DNA of 50,716 bases from Sphingobacterium sp. UBA2700 (GCA_002354335.1 DELI01000033.1:21770-72485); one strand, 5' to 3'; positions 34,616 through 43,964 are shown, counted from the stretch's first letter. Made by a program: numbers and translations. Notes: generated by a model from the letters alone, not told the origin.

Positions 34616-36451
34616 ATGGCCAGACCGAGATTGAATAGTGGAGACTCGCGTTCGGAGGATTTACCCAAGCCGAAGCTAAGTAAAGAAATTCTCAAAAAAG
34701 CGATCAAGATTTTTTCTTATATAAAGCCTTTCAAATGGAAATTTTTGATAGGTATGGTGTTTTTGATTCTCTCGAGTTTAACCATGCTTACTTTCCCGGC
34801 TTTGTTGGGCGCTATGATTGATGCAGCGCAAGGTCGACAAACTTACCCTTGGTTGCCGGCGAGCGTGATGTATATTGGATCGGTTGCCATGGGAATCCTC
34901 GCCTTTCAATCCATTATGTCGTTCTTCCGCATTCGTTTATTTGTGGAAATTGCTGAAAAAGCTTTAGCCAACATTCGGAAAGATACGTACCATAAGTTGA
35001 TTACGCTTCCTATTGATTTCTTCGCCAACCGCCGTGTTGGAGAACTAAATAGCCGCTTATCGTCTGACCTTTCGCAGATTCAGGATACCATGACCACTAC
35101 CTTGGCGGAAATACTTCGCCAAACGATCAGTTTAGGTTTCGGTGTAGTGCTTTTGGTATTGGTTTCTCCGAAACTAGCCTTAATGAACCTCAGCATCCTT
35201 CCGATCATCATTGTTGCGGCTTTGATTTTTGGACGGTTTATTCGCAAACTCTCGAAAGAATCGCAAGATGAGCTTGCCGATTCGAATGCGATTGTTCAAG
35301 AAACGCTTCTGGGCATATCCAATGTGAAGGCTTTTGTGAACGAGTATTTTGAATCACAACGTTACGGTCATAAACTCAATAAAGCGGTGGGTTTAGCTAT
35401 CCGCGGCGCGACCTTTCGGGGTTTATTTGCTTCGTTCATCATCTTCTGTATTTTCGGAGCCGTTATTCTCGTGATCTGGTATGGGGCATCCTTAGTCGCT
35501 TCTCAAGAAATTTCTGTTGGTGATCTGACGACCTATATACTTTATTCGATGTTCGTTGCAGGTTCGATGGGATCATTCCCTGAACTGTATGCGAGCATAC
35601 AACGATCATTAGGCGCTAGTGAACGTGTGTTAGAAATTTTGAACGAAAAACAAGAAGATATACGGGTAGACGAGAGCGATAAAGATATCAAGCAAGTCAT
35701 TACTGGCGACATTGTTTTCGACCAGGTTAGTTTTGCATACCCGACTCGTCCAGATATTGAAATATTAAAGGATATTTCATTCCACGTGAAATCAGGCAAG
35801 AAGCTCGCGATTGTTGGACCTAGTGGTACCGGGAAATCGACTATTGCGTCTTTAATTTTACAATTCTATCAGCCAAAAGGCGGGACTATTTATTACGATG
35901 GCATCCCATCGAACAAGTTAGCATTGACGGATGTCCGTAATCAAGTAGCTATAGTTCCACAAGATGTACTTTTGTTTGGAGGGACGATTCGTGAAAATAT
36001 AAGCTATGGCAACCTACATGCTGACGGCGATGATATCATTGCTGCGGCCCAACGCGCCAACGCACACCAGTTTATCATGGACTTCCCGGAGGGTTATGAT
36101 ACGGTTGTCGGAGAACGCGGCGTCAAGCTTTCCGGAGGACAAAGACAACGGATCGCCATTGCCAGAGCACTATTAAAAGATCCTGCGATCTTAATATTAG
36201 ACGAGGCGACCTCGTCATTAGACTCTGAATCTGAGCGACTTGTGCAACTCGCTTTGGAAGAATTGATGAAAAACCGTACTTCAGTCATTATTGCACATAG
36301 ACTTTCAACAATACGTGATGCGGATATGATTATCGTCGTGGAAGACGGCATCATCTCCGATTCGGGCACCCACCTAGAGCTTATGGGAAGGGGCTGTGGC
36401 CTTTATCATCATTTATACAATCTGCAGTCCTTACAATCGGTAGAAAGTTAA
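34616..36451 (+). CDS. ABC exporter, fused permease and ATPase (MsbA-like)
   Basis: Half-transporter of 611 residues that should work as a homodimer. Six transmembrane helices lie within about 42-320 (type IV exporter fold). The nucleotide-binding domain runs from about 365: Walker A GPSGTGKST (401-409), Q-loop in VAIVPQDVLLF, signature LSGGQRQRIAIARALL, Walker B AILILDEATSSLD and the switch His in IIAHRLSTI. All catalytic residues are present. It resembles MsbA/BmrA lipid or multidrug exporters; the substrate cannot be read. The nearby lptC is consistent with LPS export but does not prove it. Confidence 0.93.
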   Translation: MARPRLNSGDSRSEDLPKPKLSKEILKKAIKIFSYIKPFKWKFLIGMVFLILSSLTMLTFPALLGAMIDAAQGRQTYPWLPASVMYIGSVAMGILAFQSIMSFFRIRLFVEIAEKALANIRKDTYHKLITLPIDFFANRRVGELNSRLSSDLSQIQDTMTTTLAEILRQTISLGFGVVLLVLVSPKLALMNLSILPIIIVAALIFGRFIRKLSKESQDELADSNAIVQETLLGISNVKAFVNEYFESQRYGHKLNKAVGLAIRGATFRGLFASFIIFCIFGAVILVIWYGASLVASQEISVGDLTTYILYSMFVAGSMGSFPELYASIQRSLGASERVLEILNEKQEDIRVDESDKDIKQVITGDIVFDQVSFAYPTRPDIEILKDISFHVKSGKKLAIVGPSGTGKSTIASLILQFYQPKGGTIYYDGIPSNKLALTDVRNQVAIVPQDVLLFGGTIRENISYGNLHADGDDIIAAAQRANAHQFIMDFPEGYDTVVGERGVKLSGGQRQRIAIARALLKDPAILILDEATSSLDSESERLVQLALEELMKNRTSVIIAHRLSTIRDADMIIVVEDGIISDSGTHLELMGRGCGLYHHLYNLQSLQSVES

Positions 36452-36466
36452 TTTTTGTTAATTTCT

Positions 36467-36492
36467 AAAAAGCCTAAACATTTTGGCTTTTT
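36467..36492 (+). terminator. Terminator after the ABC exporter gene
   Basis: Arms AAAAAGCC and GGCTTTTT around a 10-base loop, 15 bases past the stop; the T-run is inside the right arm. Confidence 0.75.
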
Positions 36493-36552
36493 GCTTGTTA
36501 TGTCTATAATCGATACATTTATTTATTAAATAGGATATTAATTGATATAATC

Positions 36553-36930
36553 ATGGAAAAAAATAGAAACGGACTAGTGGCATTTGCCCTATTAGGATTA
36601 GCAGTTGGTACTGCAGCTTACTATTTACTAGGAACAGAGGACGGCAAAAAACAATTAGATCGTGCAAACGACGGCATTAAAAGTTTAACGAAATCGATCA
36701 AAGATCTGTCGAAGAAAGAAGCGAAGCGTGCTCAGAAATTTGCGAAATCAGCGAAAGAAGATTTAGAGGGTTTGAGAGAACGCGCTAAAGACGCAGGAAA
36801 GAGCGCTTTAGATAAAGCATCGTCGAAAGCTAACGAGTGGGCGAGCAAAGCATCAGATGCGGCACATGGTTTAGCTAATAAAGCGGAAGATGTTGCTGAT
36901 AAAGCGAAGTCAGAGATTAAAAACGCTTAA
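36553..36930 (+). CDS. YtxH-domain stress-type protein
   Basis: A 125-residue protein with one N-terminal membrane span (about 8-26, Gly-rich, ending YYLLGTEDGKK) followed by a very charged Lys/Ala/Glu helix with 11-residue LEA-like periodicity (DKASSKANEWASKASDAAHG and similar). This is the YtxH layout, associated with general stress in other bacteria. It has its own gene space, 100 bases after the exporter. No promoter match was found. Confidence 0.85.
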   Translation: MEKNRNGLVAFALLGLAVGTAAYYLLGTEDGKKQLDRANDGIKSLTKSIKDLSKKEAKRAQKFAKSAKEDLEGLRERAKDAGKSALDKASSKANEWASKASDAAHGLANKAEDVADKAKSEIKNA

Positions 36931-36948
36931 TTAAATCGGCGCACAGTC

Positions 36949-36977
36949 TTGCCTCAACAGATTGATTTGTATCTTTG
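36949..36977 (+). promoter_or_regulatory. ccm operon promoter, next to the start codon
   Basis: TTG (36949-36951) and TATCTTTG (36970-36977) are 18 bases apart, a good Bacteroidota -33/-7 pair. The ATG follows six bases after the -7 element, so the message should have almost no leader. Confidence 0.65.
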
Positions 36978-36983
36978 TACACA

Positions 36984-37643
36984 ATGAATCTGTTTACACA
37001 AGTCAAGACCTTAATATACAAAGATGTCTTATTGGAATGGCGTTCCAAATACGCAATCAATAGCATCTTACTTTATGTAGTATCCACGGTTTTTGTATGT
37101 TATCAATCATTCAAATCCGTGGATTCTCCTATTTGGAACACCTTGTTCTGGATAATTTTGCTGTTTGCGGCGATCAATGCCATGAGCCGCAGCTTTCTAC
37201 AGGAAACTGGCCCTCGACAACTATACTATTATTCTATCGTTAGCCCCAAGGCTATTATATTAGCCAAGATTGTCTACAATACCTTGGTGATGGTCTTACT
37301 CTCCAGTATAGCTTTTATTGTTTATAATCTTATTTTTTCGAATGCGGTTGGACATTGGGGCATTTATATGTTGAGCATATTCTTGGGCAGCATCAGTTTT
37401 GCGACCGTTTTCACGATGGTAGCCGGTATCAGTGCAAAAGCAGGCAATAACAGTACGATTATGGCAATCCTGAGTTTCCCGGTCATTATTCCCTTATTGA
37501 TTGTTTTGATCAACCTTTCGCAACAGGGTGTTATCGGGGGAACATTCGACGCCAGTTGGAAGGATATAGGCGTTTTGCTAGCAATTAATATAGTGACAAT
37601 TGCCGTTTCTTTGTTGTTATTTCCGTACCTTTGGCGAGATTGA
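36984..37643 (+). CDS. ccmB: Heme exporter protein CcmB
   Basis: Membrane subunit of the ABC-type complex used in cytochrome c maturation. The 219-residue protein has six hydrophobic spans. Family features are the N-terminal KTLIYKDVLLEWRSKYAINS and the central FLQETGPRQLYYYSIVSPKAIILAKIVYN, here read from start 64 onward in that order. The ATG at 36984 is chosen because an in-frame TTG lies inside the -7 element. It is followed 13 bases later by ccmC and then ccmD. The ATPase ccmA is not in the window. Confidence 0.92.
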   Translation: MNLFTQVKTLIYKDVLLEWRSKYAINSILLYVVSTVFVCYQSFKSVDSPIWNTLFWIILLFAAINAMSRSFLQETGPRQLYYYSIVSPKAIILAKIVYNTLVMVLLSSIAFIVYNLIFSNAVGHWGIYMLSIFLGSISFATVFTMVAGISAKAGNNSTIMAILSFPVIIPLLIVLINLSQQGVIGGTFDASWKDIGVLLAINIVTIAVSLLLFPYLWRD

Positions 37644-37656
37644 TTTTTATATAGCT

Positions 37657-38319
37657 ATGCGAAAAAGTTGGTGGAAAATCCTTGCCGTTTTTATGATAGC
37701 AGCAGCCATTGTTGGCGGGCTCTTGGGTCCTGTTCCTGTTCTCCCTATCCTTAATGAGACTATCCGAAATGTGTATTTCCACGTACCAATGTGGTTTACC
37801 ATGATTTCTCTGTACCTGATTTCGGTTATCTACAGTATTAAGTATTTGAACAGTGGTAAGCGTGAGTATGATTTTCTTGCTGTTGAGGCCGTAAATACCG
37901 GTATTTTGTTTTGTACTTGTGGATTATTGACAGGTATGTTGTGGGCGAATATTACCTGGGGTGCTCCTTGGCCTAACGACCCTAAACTAAATGGTTCTGC
38001 AATTGCAACCTTAATGTACCTGGCCTATCTGGTATTGCGCAATGCATTAGAGGAAGAACAAAAGCGCGCTAAAATTTCTGCGATTTACAACATTTTTGCG
38101 TTTCCAATCATGTTTGTATTGATTTATATTTTGCCAAAGTTGACCGACTCATTACACCCTGGAAGTGGCGGCAACTCTACCTTTGGCGACTTAGATATGG
38201 ACAACTATATGCGTCCGGTGTTCTATACCGCTGTTGTTGGTTGGATTCTGATTGGTGTGTGGATTACGACACTGCGCTACAGAGTTCGAATAATTGAAGA
38301 CAAAAAGAATTCGTTTTAA
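37657..38319 (+). CDS. ccmC: Cytochrome c biogenesis protein CcmC/CcsA type
   Basis: Heme-handling membrane protein for cytochrome c maturation. In 220 residues and six spans it shows the conserved histidines that flank the heme site (YFHVPMWFTMI and DSLHPGSGGN). The tryptophan-rich periplasmic motif reads NITWGAPWPNDPKLNG, so the usual second Trp of the WxWD part is Asn. The ATG at 37657 starts MRKSWWK. An upstream in-frame start inside ccmB is rejected. ccmD follows after three bases. Confidence 0.92.
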   Translation: MRKSWWKILAVFMIAAAIVGGLLGPVPVLPILNETIRNVYFHVPMWFTMISLYLISVIYSIKYLNSGKREYDFLAVEAVNTGILFCTCGLLTGMLWANITWGAPWPNDPKLNGSAIATLMYLAYLVLRNALEEEQKRAKISAIYNIFAFPIMFVLIYILPKLTDSLHPGSGGNSTFGDLDMDNYMRPVFYTAVVGWILIGVWITTLRYRVRIIEDKKNSF

Positions 38320-38322
38320 TAC

Positions 38323-38529
38323 ATGAAAAAGTTTATCCTATTTGTGATGGCCCTTTTTGCGGGTATCTCTACCATTTTTGCTCAAAATAAAGTGGAAATG
38401 GCCGACACGCTACGCTCCGAAGGAAAGATTTATGTGGTGGTGTTGGTAATCCTGGTTATTTTCTCAGCTGTTGCTGTCTATCTATTTATTTTAGACCGTA
38501 AGGTTAGCAAGTTAGAAAAAGATAAGTAG
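38323..38529 (+). CDS. CcmD-family small membrane protein
   Basis: A 68-residue protein with a signal-like N-terminal span (to about residue 20), a short loop and one transmembrane segment (YVVVLVILVIFSAVAVYLFI) followed by LDRKVSKLEKDK, the CcmD-like basic tail. It ends the ccmBC operon, as in other Bacteroidota. Confidence 0.82.
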   Translation: MKKFILFVMALFAGISTIFAQNKVEMADTLRSEGKIYVVVLVILVIFSAVAVYLFILDRKVSKLEKDK

Positions 38530-38540
38530 GCGCGCTGTCG

Positions 38541-39524
38541 ATGCTGATTAACCAACATAGGACATTATCGGGGCTAAATATTTTTTTAGTTTCCCTGGTT
38601 GGTACGGTCTTATGTTTAGGAGTTTATCTGCATTTGCCCGACCGTTTGACTCCGGTTTTATTTGAACCGGCAATTGCCAATTTGATTGGTTTGGAGGTCG
38701 GTCAAAACCTGTCTCCTCAAATCAATGTCATTATCACCTTGCTACTGACGGTATTGCAGGCGTTCAACCTCAATAGGGTTGTCAACCATTTCAATTTGTT
38801 GGGCAAACCGAACTTCCTGACCGCCCTGATGTTCATGACTCTGGTGAGTCTCTTCATTCCATTTTTGGTCCTTTCGCCTACCCTAATCTGTAATTTTATT
38901 ACGATCTGGATGTTGTATAAGCTTTTCAACATCTACAAGCAAGGCGATGTCAAGGGCATCATGTTTGACCTAGGCCTGCTCGTTGCACTCGGTAGTATCA
39001 TATACTTTCCGTTCATTGTGATGTTGCTCCTGATCTGGATCAGTTTGGTTATTTTCCGTCCTTTTTCATGGCGAGAGTGGATTACTCCGCTGATGGGCGT
39101 CATATTGGTATATTTTCTATTAGCCGTTGCCTACTATTGGTTGGAGCGTATGGATGAGTTCTTTCAGATTTTCATTCCTTTTACCTATCCATTCCCGACA
39201 CGCTTAGGGATGGATGTTTATGATTATTTCGTACTCATTCCTATCGTTTTATCTTTAATTGGTTTCTTATTTATTTTAAAGGACAACTTTTTCAAAAGTG
39301 TTGTTCAGGTGCGTAAGAGTTTCCAATTGTTATTTTTCATGATCCTTTTAATATTCGGATCGTTTTATTTAAATCAGGAACGCTCGGTGAATCATTTTTT
39401 ACTTTGTGTTCCACCTTTATCAATCTATCTCGCCTATTTTTTTACACATGCCAAGACGAGATGGTTTTATGAATCACTGTATGCTGTAATCTTATTAACG
39501 ATTCTCTATTTTCAGTTTTTCTAA
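38541..39524 (+). CDS. DUF6427-like polytopic membrane protein
   Basis: A 327-residue inner-membrane protein with about nine hydrophobic spans. LICNFITIWMLYKLFNIYKQ and LLIWISLVIFRPFSWREWI resemble the DUF6427 proteins of Bacteroidota; I assign it from memory of those. No enzymatic motif is visible. It begins 11 bases after the ccmD-like gene and ends before an inverted repeat at 39535-39565. Confidence 0.75.
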   Translation: MLINQHRTLSGLNIFLVSLVGTVLCLGVYLHLPDRLTPVLFEPAIANLIGLEVGQNLSPQINVIITLLLTVLQAFNLNRVVNHFNLLGKPNFLTALMFMTLVSLFIPFLVLSPTLICNFITIWMLYKLFNIYKQGDVKGIMFDLGLLVALGSIIYFPFIVMLLLIWISLVIFRPFSWREWITPLMGVILVYFLLAVAYYWLERMDEFFQIFIPFTYPFPTRLGMDVYDYFVLIPIVLSLIGFLFILKDNFFKSVVQVRKSFQLLFFMILLIFGSFYLNQERSVNHFLLCVPPLSIYLAYFFTHAKTRWFYESLYAVILLTILYFQFF

Positions 39525-39534
39525 ACCGTTGTCG

Positions 39535-39565
39535 TTTAGTTGTTTAACCTTTTTTAACAACTAAA
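39535..39565. terminator. Inverted repeat after the DUF6427-like gene
   Basis: Arms TTTAGTTGTT and AACAACTAAA with an 11-base T-rich spacer, 10 bases past the stop. No T-run follows, so it may slow or end transcription weakly. Confidence 0.45.
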
Positions 39566-39566
39566 A

Positions 39567-39598
39567 TTGACGTCATATTTAAAAAATAGATAGTTTTG
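39567..39598 (+). promoter_or_regulatory. Promoter of the outer-membrane protein gene
   Basis: TTG (39567-39569) and TAGTTTTG (39591-39598) are 21 bases apart, in the range for Bacteroidota -33/-7 elements. The leader would be about 85 nt. Confidence 0.55.
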
Positions 39599-39689
39599 TA
39601 GCGAAAATTCAAGAGAATACAGCCATTACAGAAGAATTAACCTCATCGTTTTGGTCCATTAAAAGATCGGAAATGTGTTCTTCAAATCG

Positions 39690-41033
39690 ATGAATCAAAT
39701 AAATATGTTGAAACATTTTAAGCCAATTTTTTCATATTCGCGACTGCTGAGCATCTTGGGCGTAAGCTCACTATTGCTGTGTAGTTTGCAAAGTTCCGCA
39801 CAGTCATCCACTTCCCATTCACCGTATTCACAATTTGGTCTTGGACAGATGCGTGAAGACCTGTTGCCACAAACACGCGCCATGGGCGGTCTGTCTACCG
39901 GTGTCCGTTATGTGGGTGGTCTTCCAAGCTTAAACATCGCCAACCCAGCGAGTTATTCTGCCTTTACACGCACGATTCTAGACGCGGGTCTTTACGGCAA
40001 TGTGACGCAATTAGAGAAAAACGGAGCAAAAGATAATACGGCTGACTTTGCCTTCAGCCATATCACTATCGGTATTCCATTGGCAAAAGCCGGAGGTTTA
40101 TCCTTTGGGTTAATGCCTTTCTCGGATGTAGGCTACAATTCATCGGCAATTCGTCAGTTCGAAAATGTAAATTACCAATCAAGTCTGGTTGGTGAAGGCG
40201 GCGTAAATAAGGCTTACTTTGGGTATGGAGTTTCCCCGATCAAGGGCTTAAGCATTGGTGCTAACGTTGGTTTCCTTTTCGGAAATTTATATGATAAAGC
40301 GATGATCGAGTTCCCATATGGGGCGGATTACTACAATACAGTACAAACGGATACGCGTCGTATTCGCGGTGCTTCTATTGACTACGGTGCTCAATACTTC
40401 AAAGCCTTAGGTAATAAGATGAATTTCACGATTGGTTATTCGGGTTCCTTGAATAATCAGATTAGCAATAAGACCACACGAATGGTAACCTTGACCCAAA
40501 CAGATCAGTCTTCCGATGGCGAACAGGTTGCAATCGACACCTCTGCATTCAATGTGATTCGGGATGGCAAACTTAACTTACCGATGAAGCATAATGTTGG
40601 TTTCACTTTCTCCAAAGGGGTAAACTGGATGGTAGGTGCTGATTTTAAATATGCAGACTGGTCTGACTTCCAGACGCGTGATGGCGAACAGAAGTTAGGA
40701 AAAAATATCGGCGTTGCGGTTGGTGGTCAGTTCAAGCCTGATGCAACATCTTTAAAATACTGGAATGTTATTGATTACCGCTTAGGATTCCGATATAATA
40801 AGAGTCATATCTCGGTTGACAATCATCGTTTAACAGATATGGCGGTAACTGTGGGCCTTGGCTTACCTTTGTCGGAGACCAACTTTGGTCGGACGTTTTC
40901 CAGCGTCAATATTTCTGCCGAGTTTGGGCAGCAAGGCACCTTGCAACATAACCTTATTCGCGAACGATATATCAATATTAACTTAGGATTCACGGTCAAT
41001 GACGCTTGGTTCCTAAGAAGAAGTTACGATTAA
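39690..41033 (+). CDS. Outer-membrane beta-barrel protein, unknown role
   Basis: A 447-residue exported barrel. The signal peptide ends near SSAQSSTSHSP; the mature start HSPYSQFGLGQMRED is a recurrent opening of Bacteroidota outer-membrane proteins of the PorV/FadL-like group. Further features are RAMGGLSTGV, NIANPASYSAFT and a C-terminal region of regular amphipathic strands. A second ATG at 39705 is an alternative start. lptC follows after 4 bases, so the two are co-expressed. Confidence 0.82.
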   Translation: MNQINMLKHFKPIFSYSRLLSILGVSSLLLCSLQSSAQSSTSHSPYSQFGLGQMREDLLPQTRAMGGLSTGVRYVGGLPSLNIANPASYSAFTRTILDAGLYGNVTQLEKNGAKDNTADFAFSHITIGIPLAKAGGLSFGLMPFSDVGYNSSAIRQFENVNYQSSLVGEGGVNKAYFGYGVSPIKGLSIGANVGFLFGNLYDKAMIEFPYGADYYNTVQTDTRRIRGASIDYGAQYFKALGNKMNFTIGYSGSLNNQISNKTTRMVTLTQTDQSSDGEQVAIDTSAFNVIRDGKLNLPMKHNVGFTFSKGVNWMVGADFKYADWSDFQTRDGEQKLGKNIGVAVGGQFKPDATSLKYWNVIDYRLGFRYNKSHISVDNHRLTDMAVTVGLGLPLSETNFGRTFSSVNISAEFGQQGTLQHNLIRERYININLGFTVNDAWFLRRSYD

Positions 41034-41037
41034 CATT

Positions 41038-41655
41038 ATGCATACATCTTGCATTAAGATAAAGGAATTACGGATTTTGCCCCTAACAATTGTATTGCTA
41101 GGGGCAATCTTGTCATTTGCGTGCGAAAATGACATGAAAGATATTGACCGCATGGCCAACATGAAGAAGGAGGAAGCTGTGGATATCTCCAAACATGTAA
41201 CGGTTATCTACAGCGACTCTGCGCGGGTAAAAGCCGAGCTTACAGCACCAGAGATGCGTGTTTATCATGATACGACAGGACGCAACCAAGGGGATTATGA
41301 ATTCAAAAAAGGCGTCAAGATTATCTTCTTTGACGAGTTTGCCAAAGAGAATCAGCGCATCACTTCGAACTATGCCAAGCAATATGCGGAGAGTGGGTTG
41401 ATTGAGTTTCGCAACAACGTGGTCTTAACGATGGAAAACGGCTCTGTAGTCAAAACGGAGGAGCTATTTTATGATGAGAAGAACGCTAAATACTACAACA
41501 CGCTTCCTATCAGCATTGAGTTTACGGATGGTCGTGGTCATATGCAGGGTACCTCATTTACTTCGGATGCGGATTTCAACAATGTGGAATTCCAGGGCTC
41601 AACCGGTCTATATTACATGAACTCGAACCAACAGTTTCCAGGCTTTGGGAACTAG
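41038..41655 (+). CDS. lptC: LPS export protein LptC, lipoprotein-like
   Basis: Periplasmic bridge component carrying lipopolysaccharide from LptB2FG to LptA. In 205 residues the N terminus is hydrophobic and ends in SFAC (Cys29), giving a lipid anchor rather than the usual TM helix. The OstA/LptC-like beta-jellyroll includes AELTAPEMRVYH, NQRITSNYAKQYAESGLIEFRNNV and TEELFYDEKNAKYYN. It overlaps no gene and is 4 bases after the barrel gene. Confidence 0.88.
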   Translation: MHTSCIKIKELRILPLTIVLLGAILSFACENDMKDIDRMANMKKEEAVDISKHVTVIYSDSARVKAELTAPEMRVYHDTTGRNQGDYEFKKGVKIIFFDEFAKENQRITSNYAKQYAESGLIEFRNNVVLTMENGSVVKTEELFYDEKNAKYYNTLPISIEFTDGRGHMQGTSFTSDADFNNVEFQGSTGLYYMNSNQQFPGFGN

Positions 41656-41712
41656 CAGGTTTTGAAGCAATTGTGCACAGAAAAATTAGAACGCGCGGTT
41701 TAATAAATTATT

Positions 41713-41735
41713 ACAATTTTTTTCATAAAAATTGT
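41713..41735. promoter_or_regulatory. Inverted repeat abutting the ppiD promoter region
   Basis: Arms ACAATTTTT and AAAAATTGT with a TTCAT spacer. The right arm ends where TATCTTGC (41735-41742), a possible -7 element, begins. It may be an operator, or a chance AT-rich palindrome. Confidence 0.4.
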
Positions 41736-41807
41736 ATCTTGCGCCTTGTTTTAGAAAAACAGGATTAATCAAAAAATTAAGCATTTAATAAAATTTAGAA
41801 TACAGTT

Positions 41808-43910
41808 ATGGGATTAATGAGCTATTTGCGAAACCGAGCGGGCTTAGTCATTTTCGTTATCGGTTTAGCAATCGTTGCGTTCTTACTAGGGGATATCATC
41901 AACATGGGTACTCCATTTTGGCGTAGCAGTCAATCTGAAGTAGGTAGTGTTAATGGGGAAGGTGTTGATTATAACGCGTTTAACCAGCAGGTAGATCAAG
42001 CAAATGCGATGTATCAACAACAAATGGGCGGTAGTGTAACTCCACAGATGCGTGGATTTGCGGTTCAGCAAGTTTGGAATCAGTTTATTTCGCAGGAGTT
42101 ATTGAAACAAGAGATTGAAAAAATTGGAATTGAAGTTGGCAAAGCGGAATTAAATAGCTTAATCTTTGGTAACAACCCATCTCAACAGATTTTACAACAG
42201 TTTGCGAATCCAGAGACTGGTAAAGTTGATGCAGCTTATATCAACTCGGTAATTGAGCAAGCGAAGACAAATCCTGAGGTTAGCCAACAATGGAATGCCT
42301 TGCTTGAGTCGGTTAAAAACGAGCGTTTGAACGAGAAATATTCTAATCTTGTAAACAACAGTATTTACACGACTTCGTTAGAAGCGGAGTACGATTACAA
42401 CTCACGTAATAAATTAGCGAATTTCAAATATGTGATGTTAGACTACGCTTCAGTAAACGATGCGGAGATCAAATTGACAGACGCAGATTATAAAGAGTAC
42501 TACGATAAGAACAAAAAAGCGTTCAAAAACGCAGAAGAGACAAGATCGATTGAATACGTATTATTCAATGCAAGTCCGAATGCTGCAGATACAGCAACGG
42601 TGTTAGCGAACATTCAGAAATTGAAAACAGAGTTGCAGGCGTCGACGATGGATTCATCATTTGTTTCTTTAAACTCAGACAACAAATACCCCGTTAAATA
42701 TTACAGCAAAGGTCAATTGAGCCCTGCTTTAGATTCTACGGCATTTAATGTAGCTGCAGGTACTACTATTGGTCCATACTTGTCTCAGGGCGTTTACGAA
42801 ATTGCGAAAGTCATTGACACAAAATTCAGTCCTGATTCCGTAACTGCAAGCCATATCTTATTGAACCCAGCTACTGAAGGTGGAGTTGACAAGGCATTAA
42901 AGAAAGCAGACTCTATCAAAAACTTAATCGTTAATGGTGGCAATATGGCTGCATTAGCGGTTGAATTCAGTGTAGATCCAGGAAGCAAAAACAACGGTGG
43001 CGAGCTAGGTACTTTCACACGTGGAAGAATGATTCCTGAATTTGAGGAAGCTGCATTTGTCGGTAAAGCTGGTGATGTTGTTGTTGTCAATTCAAGCTAC
43101 GGAGTACACGTATTAAAAATTGAGAAGCAAGTAGGCAACTCAAAGATTGCTAAATTAGCGATCGTTGATAAAGCTATTGTTGCAGGTAAAGAAACCACGG
43201 ATGCTGCTTATGCAAAAGCAAACACATTCTTTACGGCAGTGAACAAAGATAATTTCGCAGATATCGCTAAGCAACAAAATGTCGTTCCACAAACGAACGA
43301 GCGTACCTTAGCGATGGACAATATGTTAGGTGCTGTAGAGGTTCCACGTGAATTAGTACGTTGGGCATACGAAGCGAAAGTTGGCGATGTAACAGACAAA
43401 ATCTATGAAACAGAGACTGACTTTATCGTCGCTCGCGTTACTGGCGTACAGTCCAAAGGGCAACAGTCGTTAGAAGCTGTTAAGACATTAATTGAGCCTG
43501 TAGTGAAAAACTTAGTTAAGGCAAGAATGCTGAAAGAAAAAGTGAACAACGCATTAAATGGAGCGAGCTCTATTGATCAGGTTGCACAGAAATTAGGCAA
43601 GAATGCATTAACAGTAGAAAATATTGTATTAGCGAATCCAGTAATTCCTGGGGTAGCGGTGGAAAATGCGGTTGTAGGTACAGTTTTCGGATTGCAGCCT
43701 AACAAGCCATCTAAAGCTATCGAAGGTAAACAAGGGGTTTATGCTGTTCAGGTAAATGGCTTTGTTAATCCGAAAGCTATTGCAGCGGAAGAATTAGCGG
43801 CACAGCAAAAGCAAATCACAGCAGCGAAAGCACAACGTTCATGGAGCGTAATTTTCAAAGCTCTACAAGACAATGCTAAGATTGTTGACAATCGTATTAA
43901 ATTCTATTAA
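41808..43910 (+). CDS. Membrane-anchored peptidyl-prolyl isomerase, PpiD/SurA type
   Basis: Periplasmic foldase for outer-membrane proteins. It has 700 residues with one N-terminal membrane anchor (about 11-29), a SurA-like N domain with long helices (to about 280), a parvulin rotamase domain (about 340-440: VTASHILLNP, NGGELGTFTRGRMIPEFEEAAF, SSYGVHVLKIEKQ) and a C-terminal helical part. It comes after lptC with a 150-bp gap containing its own likely promoter. It is followed by a strong terminator. Confidence 0.93.
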   Translation: MGLMSYLRNRAGLVIFVIGLAIVAFLLGDIINMGTPFWRSSQSEVGSVNGEGVDYNAFNQQVDQANAMYQQQMGGSVTPQMRGFAVQQVWNQFISQELLKQEIEKIGIEVGKAELNSLIFGNNPSQQILQQFANPETGKVDAAYINSVIEQAKTNPEVSQQWNALLESVKNERLNEKYSNLVNNSIYTTSLEAEYDYNSRNKLANFKYVMLDYASVNDAEIKLTDADYKEYYDKNKKAFKNAEETRSIEYVLFNASPNAADTATVLANIQKLKTELQASTMDSSFVSLNSDNKYPVKYYSKGQLSPALDSTAFNVAAGTTIGPYLSQGVYEIAKVIDTKFSPDSVTASHILLNPATEGGVDKALKKADSIKNLIVNGGNMAALAVEFSVDPGSKNNGGELGTFTRGRMIPEFEEAAFVGKAGDVVVVNSSYGVHVLKIEKQVGNSKIAKLAIVDKAIVAGKETTDAAYAKANTFFTAVNKDNFADIAKQQNVVPQTNERTLAMDNMLGAVEVPRELVRWAYEAKVGDVTDKIYETETDFIVARVTGVQSKGQQSLEAVKTLIEPVVKNLVKARMLKEKVNNALNGASSIDQVAQKLGKNALTVENIVLANPVIPGVAVENAVVGTVFGLQPNKPSKAIEGKQGVYAVQVNGFVNPKAIAAEELAAQQKQITAAKAQRSWSVIFKALQDNAKIVDNRIKFY

Positions 43911-43930
43911 CATAGAATAGTTAAATTTGT

Positions 43931-43964
43931 AGCTGGATAGCAATATGTTATCCAGCTTTTTTTA
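43931..43964 (+). terminator. ppiD terminator
   Basis: GCTGGATA and TATCCAGC around a 9-base loop, followed by seven T. A TAAATTTG -7-like match (43922-43929) lies directly before it, so a downstream promoter here would read through the hairpin. Confidence 0.9.

Noticed and set aside
43922..43929. Promoter for the DUF2480 gene (TAAATTTG)
   Set aside because: It lies directly before the ppiD terminator, so its transcript would run straight into the hairpin; a chance match is more likely.
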